This document shows positions 52,468-60,179 of a stretch of DNA of 64,000 nucleotides, piece by piece. The stretch covers positions 1 to 64,000 of IMG/VR virus record IMGVR_UViG_3300034198_006385. One strand, 5' to 3'. Position numbers and translations under genes: made by a program. A model generated the notes under the pieces. It was not told where the DNA came from. It did no database searches and saw nothing but the letters and a program-made list of their open reading frames with translations. Position 1 is the stretch's first letter. Each line of letters opens with the position of its first letter. This DNA is from a virus.

Positions 52468-53079
52468 TTACTTGCTGGCTTCCTCTAGTTTTGCCTTTGT
52501 TGACGATTCATAAAATTCTGATGCACGCAGCCCACTTTGAAAATAATTTTGTGTAACTGCTGATGCAATTCCCATACCTAAATTCATAGTATTATGATTT
52601 AAATTAATATTACGAGAATTATCAAATACCCCAAATGTATTTTTTGCTACATCTGCAATACCATCAAAATTTGCTCCCATAAAAACCACATCATAATTAT
52701 ATTTAGCAATCAAATTTTTAGTCATTTCTTTTACATCAATAGCTTTAAAATGTTTAGATGTATTTTCATAATTATTTGTTAGCATAACTAGAATAGCATT
52801 TTTTGCACCAGAATCCATCATATTATGCATAATACGTGCAGCGGAATCTAATAATGGTGTTGAACCACGAGGTTGAATTTCATTAGAAGAAATATCTTTC
52901 CAATTTTTTCGTGTAGTATTACGAACAATATCATAACTATATGAATCAAATACCGCAACAATAATATCAGCATCTTTAATTGGTTCAATATATTTATTAA
53001 TACCTGAGATAGTTTCATCCCAAATATTAACCATTGATCCAGAACGATCAAGAAGAAAATATAGTTTATTTTTACTCAT
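52468..53079 (-). CDS. von Willebrand factor A domain protein
   Basis: 203 residues. The MIDAS start DRSGSM is at 11-16, GSTPLLDSAARIM provides the Thr, but the usual T-D of the third loop is replaced: VMLTNNYEN instead of LTDG. The remainder has alternating strands and helices of the Rossmann-type fold. vWA proteins of phages are often of unknown function. The Asp-to-Asn change may alter metal binding. A short inverted repeat (GCAAGTA/TACTTGC) spans its stop codon. Confidence 0.8.
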   Translation of the reverse strand: MSKNKLYFLLDRSGSMVNIWDETISGINKYIEPIKDADIIVAVFDSYSYDIVRNTTRKNWKDISSNEIQPRGSTPLLDSAARIMHNMMDSGAKNAILVMLTNNYENTSKHFKAIDVKEMTKNLIAKYNYDVVFMGANFDGIADVAKNTFGVFDNSRNINLNHNTMNLGMGIASAVTQNYFQSGLRASEFYESSTKAKLEEASK

Positions 53080-53144
53080 TATTTATTTTATCTTTATTGT
53101 TTGTTGAACACATAAGATTTATTAATAGAAATTCTACCTAATAA

Positions 53145-53684
53145 TTAAATCCAGGGGGGTGGTTGACGGTTTTTCCAACTATGTAGGTGGGATTTACCAA
53201 ATTTATAATAATTACGATAATTTTCGACAGAATCATCACTGATAATATATTCCTCTGGCATGGCGCATGGAATTTTAGTTAAACCAATATCTGATATATT
53301 TTTAGGAGAAATATGTAAAATATTATTTAATTCATAATTAGTGCAATATGAATGAATTTTTCCATAACGATGTGTATATTCCAAATGAAGATGTGTTAGA
53401 TATTTAACTAACCAATAATAATTATCTCGTGATTCACGAACCCAAACTGCACTTGGATGATTCTGATGTGTCGCCTTTAATAAAACACGATTTGTAATAG
53501 GATCATCCAATTTCCAAATTTTATTGCGGCGACCATTCTTGATAATCGTTTCTTCTTTACCATCAAGAACACGGTGGGCAGTTGATAATAGTTGTGTTGA
53601 TTCAAGAATCATTTTTACAGTATGACGATCAACTGCCCATACCGCCGAAGTAACATAACTGTGATCAAGATAGAAAATATTCAT
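53145..53684 (-). CDS. Conserved phage protein, pyrimidine-dimer-glycosylase-like
   Basis: 179 residues. FYLDHSYVTSAVWAVDRHTVKMILESTQLLSTAHR at 4-38, HPSAVWVRESRDNYYWLVKYL and the closing YRNYYKFGKSHLHSWKNRQPPPW are hallmarks of a widespread phage protein commonly labelled pyrimidine dimer DNA glycosylase-like. I am unsure of real activity; the His/Glu-rich N-terminus is consistent with an excision enzyme. The C-terminal WKNRxPPPW phrase is a strong diagnostic of the group. Confidence 0.65.
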   Translation of the reverse strand: MNIFYLDHSYVTSAVWAVDRHTVKMILESTQLLSTAHRVLDGKEETIIKNGRRNKIWKLDDPITNRVLLKATHQNHPSAVWVRESRDNYYWLVKYLTHLHLEYTHRYGKIHSYCTNYELNNILHISPKNISDIGLTKIPCAMPEEYIISDDSVENYRNYYKFGKSHLHSWKNRQPPPWI

Positions 53685-53701
53685 AATATAAAAAACTCAT
53701 G

Positions 53702-54076
53702 TTAAAAATTTGGGGCGCGGCGCTGAATGAAATTTGATTGATAATTGGTGAAATTATAGAATCGTTTCACACAGGCAATCGCAACATCTACATCATACGG
53801 CTTACAAGAGAAAATGTCAATATATCCAGAGCCATCAATGTCAACAAAATGTGCGGTGATATTTGACGTTTCAATTAATTGCACTAAACTATAACCAGCT
53901 TTATCGGGATCGTGTGTGGCAAAATGTTTAATTGTTGGTTCGCCATATGCAACCATATCAATTTCTTCAATTAATACTTTAAGAAAATTTTTGTGATTTT
54001 CAACGTCTTTAATTTTATCCATATCACATCCACAAACATCAAGTAGTAGATGATACCCCCAATAATTATACGACAT
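53702..54076 (-). CDS. Divergent SpeD-family pyruvoyl protein
   Basis: 124 residues. Clear SpeD fold: GYHLLLDVCGCD, ATHDPDKAGYSLVQLIETSNITAHF and GYIDIFSCKPYD with Cys91 aligned to the proton-donor Cys. At the cleavage site the canonical ESHxSxHxWPE is replaced by ETSNITAHF, so Ser71 or Thr70 would be the candidate pyruvoyl residue. Some SpeD relatives have changed activity (for example to other pyruvoyl decarboxylases); no such activity can be concluded from the sequence. It is directly downstream of canonical speD, 3 bases away. Confidence 0.75.
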   Translation of the reverse strand: MSYNYWGYHLLLDVCGCDMDKIKDVENHKNFLKVLIEEIDMVAYGEPTIKHFATHDPDKAGYSLVQLIETSNITAHFVDIDGSGYIDIFSCKPYDVDVAIACVKRFYNFTNYQSNFIQRRAPNF

Positions 54077-54079
54077 AAC

Positions 54080-54424
54080 TTATCCTCTGATTTCTAGTTT
54101 AATTTTGCTGGTCTTTGGTTGAAAATAATTTAGTAATATATCCATCATATCTTCAGGATTGCAATTCCCACACATGAAGGCATCAATCGCACAATACCCT
54201 ACTTCCGGCCAAGAGTGAAGAGAAAGGTGACTCTCGGCTAGAATAATTACGCCGGTAACTCCGTATTCATCACCAAAATGATGCATGTGACTAAAGATAA
54301 CAGTGGCGCCACAATGTAATGCAGCGCCTTTAAGTAAATCTTCAATTTCAATAGGGTTGTTTAATCTATTGGATGGACAGCCACAAAAATCAACTAATAA
54401 ATGTTTCCCACCTGCTGGAACCAT
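54080..54424 (-). CDS. speD: S-adenosylmethionine decarboxylase proenzyme SpeD
   Basis: 114 residues, standard bacterial size. GVTGVIILAESHLSLHSWPE contains the autocleavage site Glu64-Ser65, with His70 and, near the end, AFMCG (Cys85). Decarboxylated SAM is the aminopropyl donor for spermidine. A good ribosome site (AGGAGAG) precedes ATG. Phage speD genes occur in marine myophages. The neighbour with a changed cleavage site suggests a two-protein arrangement. Confidence 0.92.
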   Translation of the reverse strand: MVPAGGKHLLVDFCGCPSNRLNNPIEIEDLLKGAALHCGATVIFSHMHHFGDEYGVTGVIILAESHLSLHSWPEVGYCAIDAFMCGNCNPEDMMDILLNYFQPKTSKIKLEIRG

Positions 54425-54459
54425 ATCGCTCTCCTATAGAATAAACAATAAAGCCCTAT

Positions 54460-54837
54460 TTAGGTGTAATACGGAACAACATGAATTTCAAATTTACGAT
54501 TGAAATCTAAATTTTCAAAAATATAATCATATGATACCCACAATCTATCCCAAATATATTGATCATATTGTTTACATTCATTGGGATTGATAGAAGTAAT
54601 TTCCGAATCTTGACATGGTTCATATGTTGAAATATGTTTACCAATAATTAAATAATTTCCACTCATTACATCAGGAAGAAATAAATCTTGATCGCGTCCA
54701 TCATAATAATTGTGTATCTCTTTATCGTCAGTATCGGTGTTATTATCACCAAAAATATATGGATCAAATTTTGCAATTAATCTTTTATCATTAATTAAAA
54801 TACCATACCAAACTTGAACAGTAAAGTTTGTGCTCAT
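54460..54837 (-). CDS. Unknown acidic protein
   Basis: 125 residues, rich in Asp, Tyr and Trp (DPYIFGDNNTDTDDKEI, YDQYIWDRLWVSYDYIF). No family recognised. Separated by 35 bases from the speD gene downstream. Confidence 0.55.
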   Translation of the reverse strand: MSTNFTVQVWYGILINDKRLIAKFDPYIFGDNNTDTDDKEIHNYYDGRDQDLFLPDVMSGNYLIIGKHISTYEPCQDSEITSINPNECKQYDQYIWDRLWVSYDYIFENLDFNRKFEIHVVPYYT

Positions 54838-54841
54838 TTTC

Positions 54842-55048
54842 TCATACCTTCTCTAAACAGGATTTACTTGTTCCAAACGTTTTAAACAAAGAATATTCCG
54901 GTGGTAGATCATCCATCTGTAATGAGAATATTTCTGAGGATTCCCAATAAGAATTTCCAATAATTGTTCCAATTTTACCTAGAAGAAAATGATCTTCTGG
55001 AAAATTAATTATTCTAACTCTGTCACCAATTTTTAATTCCATATCCAT
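54842..55048 (-). CDS. Small KOW-like protein
   Basis: 68 residues from ATG 55048, preceded by TAGGA. MELKIGDRVRIINFPEDHFLLGKIGTII is a KOW/SH3-like barrel start, as in many small phage proteins. The ribosome site overlaps the stop codon of the extended DUF3307-like frame upstream. Function unknown. Confidence 0.6.
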   Translation of the reverse strand: MDMELKIGDRVRIINFPEDHFLLGKIGTIIGNSYWESSEIFSLQMDDLPPEYSLFKTFGTSKSCLEKV

Positions 55049-55059
55049 GATACAAATTC

Positions 55060-55449
55060 CTAAACAGCTAATACCCAATAAATTAAAGCAATGTATGTGA
55101 TTTGATGAAGATATTGATCAAATCCAGTTAACCACCAAAATTGATTATGTGTTGTTGGTTCCTATTGCATGATGCGATTGATATTCATTTTAGCCCAATC
55201 AATATGATAATGAGCAATATAATCAATTGCGAAAATAAAAAGAATTTCATCTGGCATCAAGGCGCGTTGAAAATACCCCATAACTAAAAAGAAACATAGA
55301 GCGGTTCCACTGGCATTTTTTGCTGCGTGCAATACGCCGCCCGCGTGACCATACGTTCCTTTATTAGACCATTCAAATTTGGGTTGCCAAATCCAATCAA
55401 TAATTAAATGTTTACATTGTAGAAAAAACATTAACCAAATAGCTGTCAT
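55060..55449 (-). CDS. DUF3307-like membrane protein with in-frame amber codon
   Basis: The frame from ATG 55449 has a TAG at 55164-55162 after 95 residues, then continues open for another 33 codons to TAG 55062-55060. Residues before the amber include FFLQCKHLIIDWIWQ and GTYGHAGGVLHAA, with DYIAHYHIDWAKMNI just ahead of it. After it comes EPTTHNQFWWLTGFDQYLHQ ITYIALIYW, which looks like the normal C-terminal helix of DUF3307 proteins. Either the gene is broken, the amber is read through, or the sequence has an error. Packing to the next gene fits the long form. Confidence 0.75.
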
Positions 55450-55467
55450 AATCTAAATCCTTATGAA

Positions 55468-56361
55468 TTAAAATTCATCACCAGTGTAACCTTGTTTACG
55501 TGCATTCTTTTTTCTTTTAGCCAAATTATATGCGTGGTTCACGTCATCACTAAATCCATGATCCCTAGCAACGATATGTTCCGTGCCATTGGGATGCTTC
55601 CATACACCCATATTGCCGATATCGCTATAGTCAGATGGGTTAGTGCCACCATTTGCGTGATAGGCAAGAAATTTTTCAACTAAAGGATGATCTTCCAATC
55701 TGTCCATATGTTCATCATATTTTTTTCCACTATCCCAATAATTTCCTTTAGCCCGTTGATGTGAACGAAAAAGAACTTTTACAAAATCATTGTGAGTAAT
55801 ACCATCGGGAAATTCTGGCGTCTTTGTCATTTTCTCAAATTTAGAATGAGTGATATTTTCAACGTGACCAACATCAGACCACATATGATTTTTTTCATCA
55901 TGATCTATTAATGGTGGGAAAACACCCATTTTATTTGTTTTGTATGCCTTTGTTCCATTCTCTATGTCACGGGATAATACTCTGTGATGATCAGTGAAGG
56001 AATCACCATTTTCGGCGTGATTTTGCATTTGCCCCAATGTCATTCCATCATAATAATCTTTATTGTGGTGTGCATCTAAAGTTGAACGAATAGCAATTTT
56101 TGTTCCGTATGGAATGTGATGTGTTTGACCATCAATTGTAATTTGCGCGGGTTCTTTATGTTTAATGTAAGCACGAGATGATCCTGATGGCATATTACCT
56201 TCAACGCCCGTAGGTTCACCACGTTCAGATAATTCTTTAATTTTGTTTACAACAAGTGTCTTTCTGTTCTTGGAACTTGGTGGCGCTTGAACAATTGCCT
56301 TTAATTCGGGGTGCAATTCCTCAGTAATTAAACTTCTAATGAATGTCTTGAAATTATCCAT
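55468..56361 (-). CDS. Unknown phage protein, His-rich
   Basis: 297 residues. N-terminus FKTFIRSLITEELHPELK is of the type seen on several virion proteins of T4-like phages (FxxFLxEE). The rest is hydrophilic with many His, Asp and Gly (THHIPYGTKIAIR, DHHRVLSRDIENG). No recognised fold. The tRNA-Thr gene lies just upstream. Confidence 0.55.
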   Translation of the reverse strand: MDNFKTFIRSLITEELHPELKAIVQAPPSSKNRKTLVVNKIKELSERGEPTGVEGNMPSGSSRAYIKHKEPAQITIDGQTHHIPYGTKIAIRSTLDAHHNKDYYDGMTLGQMQNHAENGDSFTDHHRVLSRDIENGTKAYKTNKMGVFPPLIDHDEKNHMWSDVGHVENITHSKFEKMTKTPEFPDGITHNDFVKVLFRSHQRAKGNYWDSGKKYDEHMDRLEDHPLVEKFLAYHANGGTNPSDYSDIGNMGVWKHPNGTEHIVARDHGFSDDVNHAYNLAKRKKNARKQGYTGDEF

Positions 56362-56393
56362 AAATATATCCTCTGTTTTTGAAATTATTTATG

Positions 56394-56467
56394 GAGCACC
56401 CACCCAGGATTGAACTGAAAATTGAAGATTACAAATCTACTGTTTTGCCAATTAAACTATAGGTGCT
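56394..56467 (-). tRNA. tRNA-Thr (UGU)
   Basis: The minus strand folds as a cloverleaf: acceptor AGCACCT pairs with GGGTGCT, D-arm AGTT...AAAC, anticodon loop TTTGTAA (anticodon TGT), T-arm TTCAG-TTCAATC-CTGGG with one extra base before the acceptor strand. One mismatch in the anticodon stem. No complete CCA end is seen. Confidence 0.7.
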
Positions 56468-56471
56468 TTCA

Positions 56472-56702
56472 TTACATGTTAGCTAAAGCTGTTCGTCCAT
56501 CTGAAAATTCGGTCCATGTCTGAAAATATATAGCATACTTGGTGCCTTTTTCATTTGGGCGAAAATGATGTGATTTCCATCCTTCCCGAACCTTTCCTTT
56601 AATTGGACCATAAATTCCAACAGGAATTTCATCACCAATTACGATGACAGTATCATCTTTCATATCTTTAAGAAGTTCTTTTAATTCACCAACGGTAATC
56701 AT
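56472..56702 (-). CDS. Small phage protein (MITVGELKELL type)
   Basis: 76 residues with VGELKELLKDMKDDTVIVIGDE at the start, resembling the small protein at 42580-42792. The rest is YGPIKGKVREGWKSHHF and a beta-rich end. Starts next to the upstream stop. Function unknown. Confidence 0.6.
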   Translation of the reverse strand: MITVGELKELLKDMKDDTVIVIGDEIPVGIYGPIKGKVREGWKSHHFRPNEKGTKYAIYFQTWTEFSDGRTALANM

Positions 56703-56987
56703 TTATTCTTCTTTTCCATTTACGTAGCCATCAATAAATTTTGGGAAATTTCTTTTAAATTTATCTTTATCCCAATTAAGAATTTGTCCGGTGTCAAGAT
56801 CAATGTTTAAATAAACATAATCACCATAATGTTCTTCTGGCATAAAGGAAGGGACATATCCTTCATAATTTAAAATTGAATTATTATTTGTGTCAACAAA
56901 CTCGGCACAAAAATCGTCTCTAACTTTTAGATACATTTTCATAACATTGATATCGACTTCAACTGGCTTATTTACTTTAATTTTCAT
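56703..56987 (-). CDS. Unknown small protein
   Basis: 94 residues from ATG 56987, preceded by AGGGG at normal distance; the frame is open further upstream but with overlapping genes. Sequence VDINVMKMYLKVRDDFCAEF followed by an acidic aromatic segment. Overlaps the upstream gene by 11 bases. Confidence 0.58.
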   Translation of the reverse strand: MKIKVNKPVEVDINVMKMYLKVRDDFCAEFVDTNNNSILNYEGYVPSFMPEEHYGDYVYLNIDLDTGQILNWDKDKFKRNFPKFIDGYVNGKEE

Positions 56988-57198
56988 TTTGTTTACCCCT
57001 ATTTGAATGAAATTCACGATGCCACCCCACGGAATCAATATGAAAATGAACCGATAATCCAATTGGCTCGCCATAAGCAGCGCGATAAACATTCAACATG
57101 GTTTCAAATTCGACCAAAAAATCGTAAACATCTTCTGTTTGTTCAAGAGTTGCCAATCCTGGCGCCTTTACGTAAGCAAGCAATTTTTCTTTGATCAT
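56977..57198 (-). CDS. Unknown small protein
   Basis: 73 residues (KEKLLAYVKAPGLATLEQTEDVYDF...). Helical N-terminal half and a SVHFHIDSVGWHREFH segment. No family recognised; part of a row of small genes on the minus strand. Confidence 0.5.
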   Translation of the reverse strand: MIKEKLLAYVKAPGLATLEQTEDVYDFLVEFETMLNVYRAAYGEPIGLSVHFHIDSVGWHREFHSNRGKQNEN

Positions 57199-57210
57199 TT
57201 TAAAATTCTT

Positions 57211-57423
57211 TCACTTTCGCGGGGGATTGATGTCAATATCAACTAGATAAGGATCGCCTGCTTGAACATACCAATCTGGTGCAGTTGGGCTGGTATTTTT
57301 AGCGTTTTCTTTATCTCTAAATTCTTCAGCTTCTTTCAAAGTTAGAAAATCTGTATCAGACCAATGTTTTGATCCCCAACCGCGTTCATATTCTCTTAAA
57401 GTAACTCTGTATCGTGCCTGCAT
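57211..57423 (-). CDS. Unknown small protein
   Basis: 70 residues, aromatic and charged (ARYRVTLREYERGWGSKHW). Followed upstream by a tRNA-Glu gene. No family recognised. Confidence 0.5.
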   Translation of the reverse strand: MQARYRVTLREYERGWGSKHWSDTDFLTLKEAEEFRDKENAKNTSPTAPDWYVQAGDPYLVDIDINPPRK

Positions 57424-57440
57424 TTTAAAATTCCTTTAAA

Positions 57441-57520
57441 TGGTGCGGCCAACGGGGATCGAACCCGCATTTTCTGGCTTGAAAGGCCGGAGTCCTAGTC
57501 CTAATTTAGACGACAGCCGC
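57441..57520 (-). tRNA. tRNA-Glu (UUC), CCA encoded
   Basis: Minus strand: acceptor GCGGCTG with GGCCGC plus wobble pairs and ending ACCA; D-arm GTCT...GGAC; anticodon loop CTTTCAA (TTC) in a stem with one mismatch; T-arm GCGGG-TTCGATC-CCCGT. The D-loop is longer than in E. coli tRNA-Glu. Confidence 0.85.
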
Positions 57521-57526
57521 TTTAGA

Positions 57527-57709
57527 TCAAATTTTAGACCATCCTGTATTTGATGCAATATCACCTTCAAGATGCTTACGTAGGTATACTACACTGCGGT
57601 CTAGACTGTCAAGAAGAACCTCATAGTCACCATAAACTTCTTTGAGTAAGTCACCATTATAATCTTTGATTTGTTGTTTGTTAATTGCAATCGAATCATA
57701 TTTAATCAT
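57527..57709 (-). CDS. Unknown small protein
   Basis: 60 residues (KYDSIAINKQQIKDYNGDLLKEVYGDYEVLLDSLD). Overlaps the upstream gene by 8 bases. Helical; no family known. Confidence 0.5.
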   Translation of the reverse strand: MIKYDSIAINKQQIKDYNGDLLKEVYGDYEVLLDSLDRSVVYLRKHLEGDIASNTGWSKI

Positions 57710-57905
57710 TTTGTAATCCCAATCTTTTCAAATCTTTGGATGATAGTTGTTCTTTGGTGGCATAATAATATCTAGATTTGTTTCTGTAAATGCCTTGACT
57801 TTTTTGAATAGTTTTCTTCAGAATAACATCATACTGATAATTACCAAACAAAATAGTTTTACCATATTGATCAACATATGAACGATCAGGAGGAAATTCT
57901 TTCAT
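57702..57905 (-). CDS. Unknown small protein, possible AUA start upstream
   Basis: 67 residues from ATG. Coding-like sequence (RNGIWYWVE) continues in frame upstream to an ATA at 57938-57936, directly after an in-frame TAA and 6 bases after AAAGGA. An ATG sharing two bases with this ATA is out of frame and reads only 15 codons. So the true start may be ATA, or a single-base change has shifted it. The C-terminus is basic (KDLKRLGLQND). Confidence 0.55.
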   Translation of the reverse strand: MKEFPPDRSYVDQYGKTILFGNYQYDVILKKTIQKSQGIYRNKSRYYYATKEQLSSKDLKRLGLQND

Positions 57906-58085
57906 TTCGACCCAATACCAAATACCGTTGCGCCATATTTAATTTCCTTTATATATAAAATCAATTGCCACATGAAGATGAAAAATATCAAATTAATAAA
58001 AGCGATTATGCAATAAACAATATTCAATATGAAATAAGCAAAAGGCTTAATCTTGGATCAATAAACAATGCCGCTTATATACGGA

Positions 58086-58190
58086 CTAATTAAACCAAGG
58101 GTCAATTTGCCAAATGATATGAGCAATCCCATATCTTTCTGATAATTGTTTTGCTATATTAAATAAATATAATCCTTCTCCATGTGGCAT
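58086..58190 (-). CDS. Candidate 34-residue ORF
   Basis: ATG 58190 has AAAGG 8 bases upstream and reads MPHGEGLYLFNIAKQLSERY and GIAHIIWQIDPWFN. It lies in the same frame as the preceding 198-residue gene, immediately after its TAA, so it could also be its former extension. The rest of 57906-58205 is AT-rich without other signals that I recognise. Confidence 0.35.
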   Translation of the reverse strand: MPHGEGLYLFNIAKQLSERYGIAHIIWQIDPWFN

Positions 58191-58205
58191 CCCGTAACCT
58201 TTCGA

Positions 58206-58802
58206 TTACAGAATTTTTGCGAATTTTAAAAATTCCGCCATTTCTGATGACAATGTAATTTCATGCGACAGATTAAGAGAAATTAACTTGTCACTAATGT
58301 CCTGCAATTCTTTCTTGCGATTATTAATCCTATTTTTCAGGAGATCAATCTCTTTCTGAGAATATACTGAAAAGGATTGACGATCAACCGCGTTGTGAAA
58401 ATCCCGCCCATCGCGTTTCGCGGAAAATTCTAAGATTTTTTTAATTTCTTCATTGGATTTTGATGGTGTAAGCCTAGATACCAACTCTTTCAGAAATTGA
58501 ATTTCCATAAGAATTGTATTACGCAAAGCCAATAATTCATTAATTCTGGTGGAGGAATTTAATGCGCCAACTTTAGTGCGAATGTCAACCAGAATTGTTT
58601 CTAGATACGAAACATCAGCAAATACTACTTCGTTTTCCACAAAACGATCATAAAGGACTTTTTCAAAGTCAACAGTATCATGATCCCACACGTTAAACCA
58701 AATTTCAGTATTTGAACGAAGTTCATTCCTCTTTTCTTTGATTTTCTCAATGATTGCGGATTGAACAGCGGCGGCGTTGCGTAGGTTGATATTTGCTAAC
58801 AT
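58206..58802 (-). CDS. Coiled-coil protein, unknown
   Basis: 198 residues, mostly helical with coiled-coil periodicity (IEKIKEKRNELRS, KEIDLLKNRINNRKKELQDIS). Contains SAKRDGRDFHNAVDRQSF in the middle. Ends in FAKIL. Function unknown; structurally similar to bacterial uncharacterised coiled-coil proteins. Confidence 0.65.
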   Translation of the reverse strand: MLANINLRNAAAVQSAIIEKIKEKRNELRSNTEIWFNVWDHDTVDFEKVLYDRFVENEVVFADVSYLETILVDIRTKVGALNSSTRINELLALRNTILMEIQFLKELVSRLTPSKSNEEIKKILEFSAKRDGRDFHNAVDRQSFSVYSQKEIDLLKNRINNRKKELQDISDKLISLNLSHEITLSSEMAEFLKFAKIL

Positions 58803-58814
58803 GATATAGTTCCT

Positions 58815-59135
58815 TTAAAAATTCAAACGGGGAATTAGTTTACCAATTTCTTCTTTTACAATCTCATTACATTGTTTTTTAATATCGGCTAACATCTGTT
58901 GACGATCATCGCCTCGTGTTTTTTTCCATAAATGAGTATTACGACTCATGTCAAGAGACATTTTATCCTCAAACTTGGATTTTGCAAACGAGAAGCGAAT
59001 AGTAGCATATTCATCGGTATAAAGCAAGCCCGAACCTGAACACATTGTATGAACTTCTTCATTGTCTTCACTTCCAATTAGATTGAAAATATGAAAACTA
59101 ATCATGTCAATATTAACTGTTACAACTGGTGGCAT
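58815..59135 (-). CDS. Unknown small protein
   Basis: 106 residues. Beta-strand opening TVNIDMISFHIFNLIG and a helical end (QQMLADIKKQCNEIVKEEIGKLI). No family recognised. Confidence 0.55.
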   Translation of the reverse strand: MPPVVTVNIDMISFHIFNLIGSEDNEEVHTMCSGSGLLYTDEYATIRFSFAKSKFEDKMSLDMSRNTHLWKKTRGDDRQQMLADIKKQCNEIVKEEIGKLIPRLNF

Positions 59136-59138
59136 AAG

Positions 59139-59294
59139 TTAATCTTCTTCGTGTTGTTGCATTAATTCTTGGGCTGCTTCAAATCCTTCCCAATTATCAA
59201 CACCAACTTCTACTAGACAATTAAGAAAAATTGAATCATTAAGTAGTTCGTTGTATTCTTCTAGGGTGATAGTGATTGTTGGTTTTTCTGTCAT
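59139..59294 (-). CDS. Small acidic protein
   Basis: 51 residues; MTEKPTITITLEEYNELLND then FLNCLVEVGVDNWEGFEA. The TITLEEYNELL phrase is common at the start of small phage proteins. It fits exactly between the neighbouring genes (stop 4 bases from the next start). Function unknown. Confidence 0.65.
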   Translation of the reverse strand: MTEKPTITITLEEYNELLNDSIFLNCLVEVGVDNWEGFEAAQELMQQHEED

Positions 59295-59549
59295 TTATTT
59301 ATATCCCATATTTTTTAGCATTCTAGCAATAAGATTCCACACATGCAAGTTTAATCGTGGATAATTCTTGACTGATCCAGTTCTATTGGTTTTCTCTTGG
59401 ATCAGTGCATCATCTTTACCACGATACGTTACGCCTGCATAATTACCTTTTTGTGAAGTTCCAGTTCCATCATTATAAAGTTTCATTTTAGCAATTTCTG
59501 TAACTTTACCAGTGATGGCGGAATGTAATTCAACCGTTATTATTAGCAT
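59295..59549 (-). CDS. Small conserved-looking phage protein
   Basis: 84 residues. IITVELHSAITGKVTEIAKM, then GTGTSQKGNYAGVTYRGK and a LHVWNLIARMLKNMGYK end, like small proteins in many phages and plasmids. Overlaps its upstream neighbour by 20 bases. Confidence 0.62.
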   Translation of the reverse strand: MLIITVELHSAITGKVTEIAKMKLYNDGTGTSQKGNYAGVTYRGKDDALIQEKTNRTGSVKNYPRLNLHVWNLIARMLKNMGYK

Positions 59550-59757
59550 TTTTCTCTAATTCATCAATTTTATTTGATACTATTTTTAAATGCTCAGTAT
59601 TAAAATTTTCGATTTTAGCGATCATGGCATCCATAGAATTTTCAAATTCTATATCTCGTGTTTCGCTATGATTTTTTACATATTCATATTCACCCATAAT
59701 ATGACCATATTCATAAGACAAATTAATTAAATTAACGATTAATTCTTTAAAAGTCAT
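59530..59757 (-). CDS. Unknown helical protein
   Basis: 75 residues from ATG 59757 (MTFKELIVNLINLSYEYG), selected because AAGGATG is 9 bases upstream; ATG 59766 is the alternative. Helical C-terminal region (AKIENFNTEHLKIVSNKIDELEK). Function unknown. Confidence 0.55.
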   Translation of the reverse strand: MTFKELIVNLINLSYEYGHIMGEYEYVKNHSETRDIEFENSMDAMIAKIENFNTEHLKIVSNKIDELEKNANNNG

Positions 59758-59758
59758 T

Positions 59759-60004
59759 TTATACATCCTTTGTTAAATGATCAATAATGGTATGCCCGAC
59801 AATTTCATCATCCATATTCATTCCTGATTGTTCGGCAATATGCATCAGAAGATCACATGCATCAGGAATATCATAAAATATAATACCTTCATTTACAACA
59901 GCATCAGCAATTTGAATGAGAGGAATTAGCCATTCTCTATACATGTCTAATTCCCGCCGTGTGTCATTATAGCTATTCATCCAATATTCAATATTATGTA
60001 CCAA
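59759..60004 (-). CDS. Unknown acidic protein
   Basis: 81 residues from TTG 60004, which has AAGG 9 bases upstream; ATG at 59980 (MNSYNDTRRELDM) would shorten it by 8. EWLIPLIQIADAVVNEGIIFYDIPDACDLL is a helical core. No family known. Overlaps the upstream gene by 11 bases. Confidence 0.5.
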   Translation of the reverse strand: MVHNIEYWMNSYNDTRRELDMYREWLIPLIQIADAVVNEGIIFYDIPDACDLLMHIAEQSGMNMDDEIVGHTIIDHLTKDV

Positions 60005-60179
60005 TGTTTAAAACCTTCAGTAGTTCTCTTGCTAATTTAATTTCTGCTTCATAAACACCATCATCATAACCATCTTCATATGTAACTCTATATGAATGTT
60101 CATATGGGTTAGGAATTTTATTGGCACGTTTTCTAATCAATTCGATATATTCATCTGAAATATAATGTAATCTTAACAT
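59994..60179 (-). CDS. Unknown small protein
   Basis: 61 residues from ATG 60179 (MLRLHYISDEYIELIRKRANK), coupled to the preceding gene by TGATG overlap. A charged helix with YEHSYRVTYEDGYDDGVYEAE follows. No family known. Confidence 0.58.
   Translation of the reverse strand: MLRLHYISDEYIELIRKRANKIPNPYEHSYRVTYEDGYDDGVYEAEIKLARELLKVLNIGT

Noticed and set aside
52461-52475. Inverted repeat GCAAGTA/TACTTGC around the vWA stop codon as a terminator
   Set aside because: No T tract follows and the stronger hairpin with T tract is downstream at 52405-52438.
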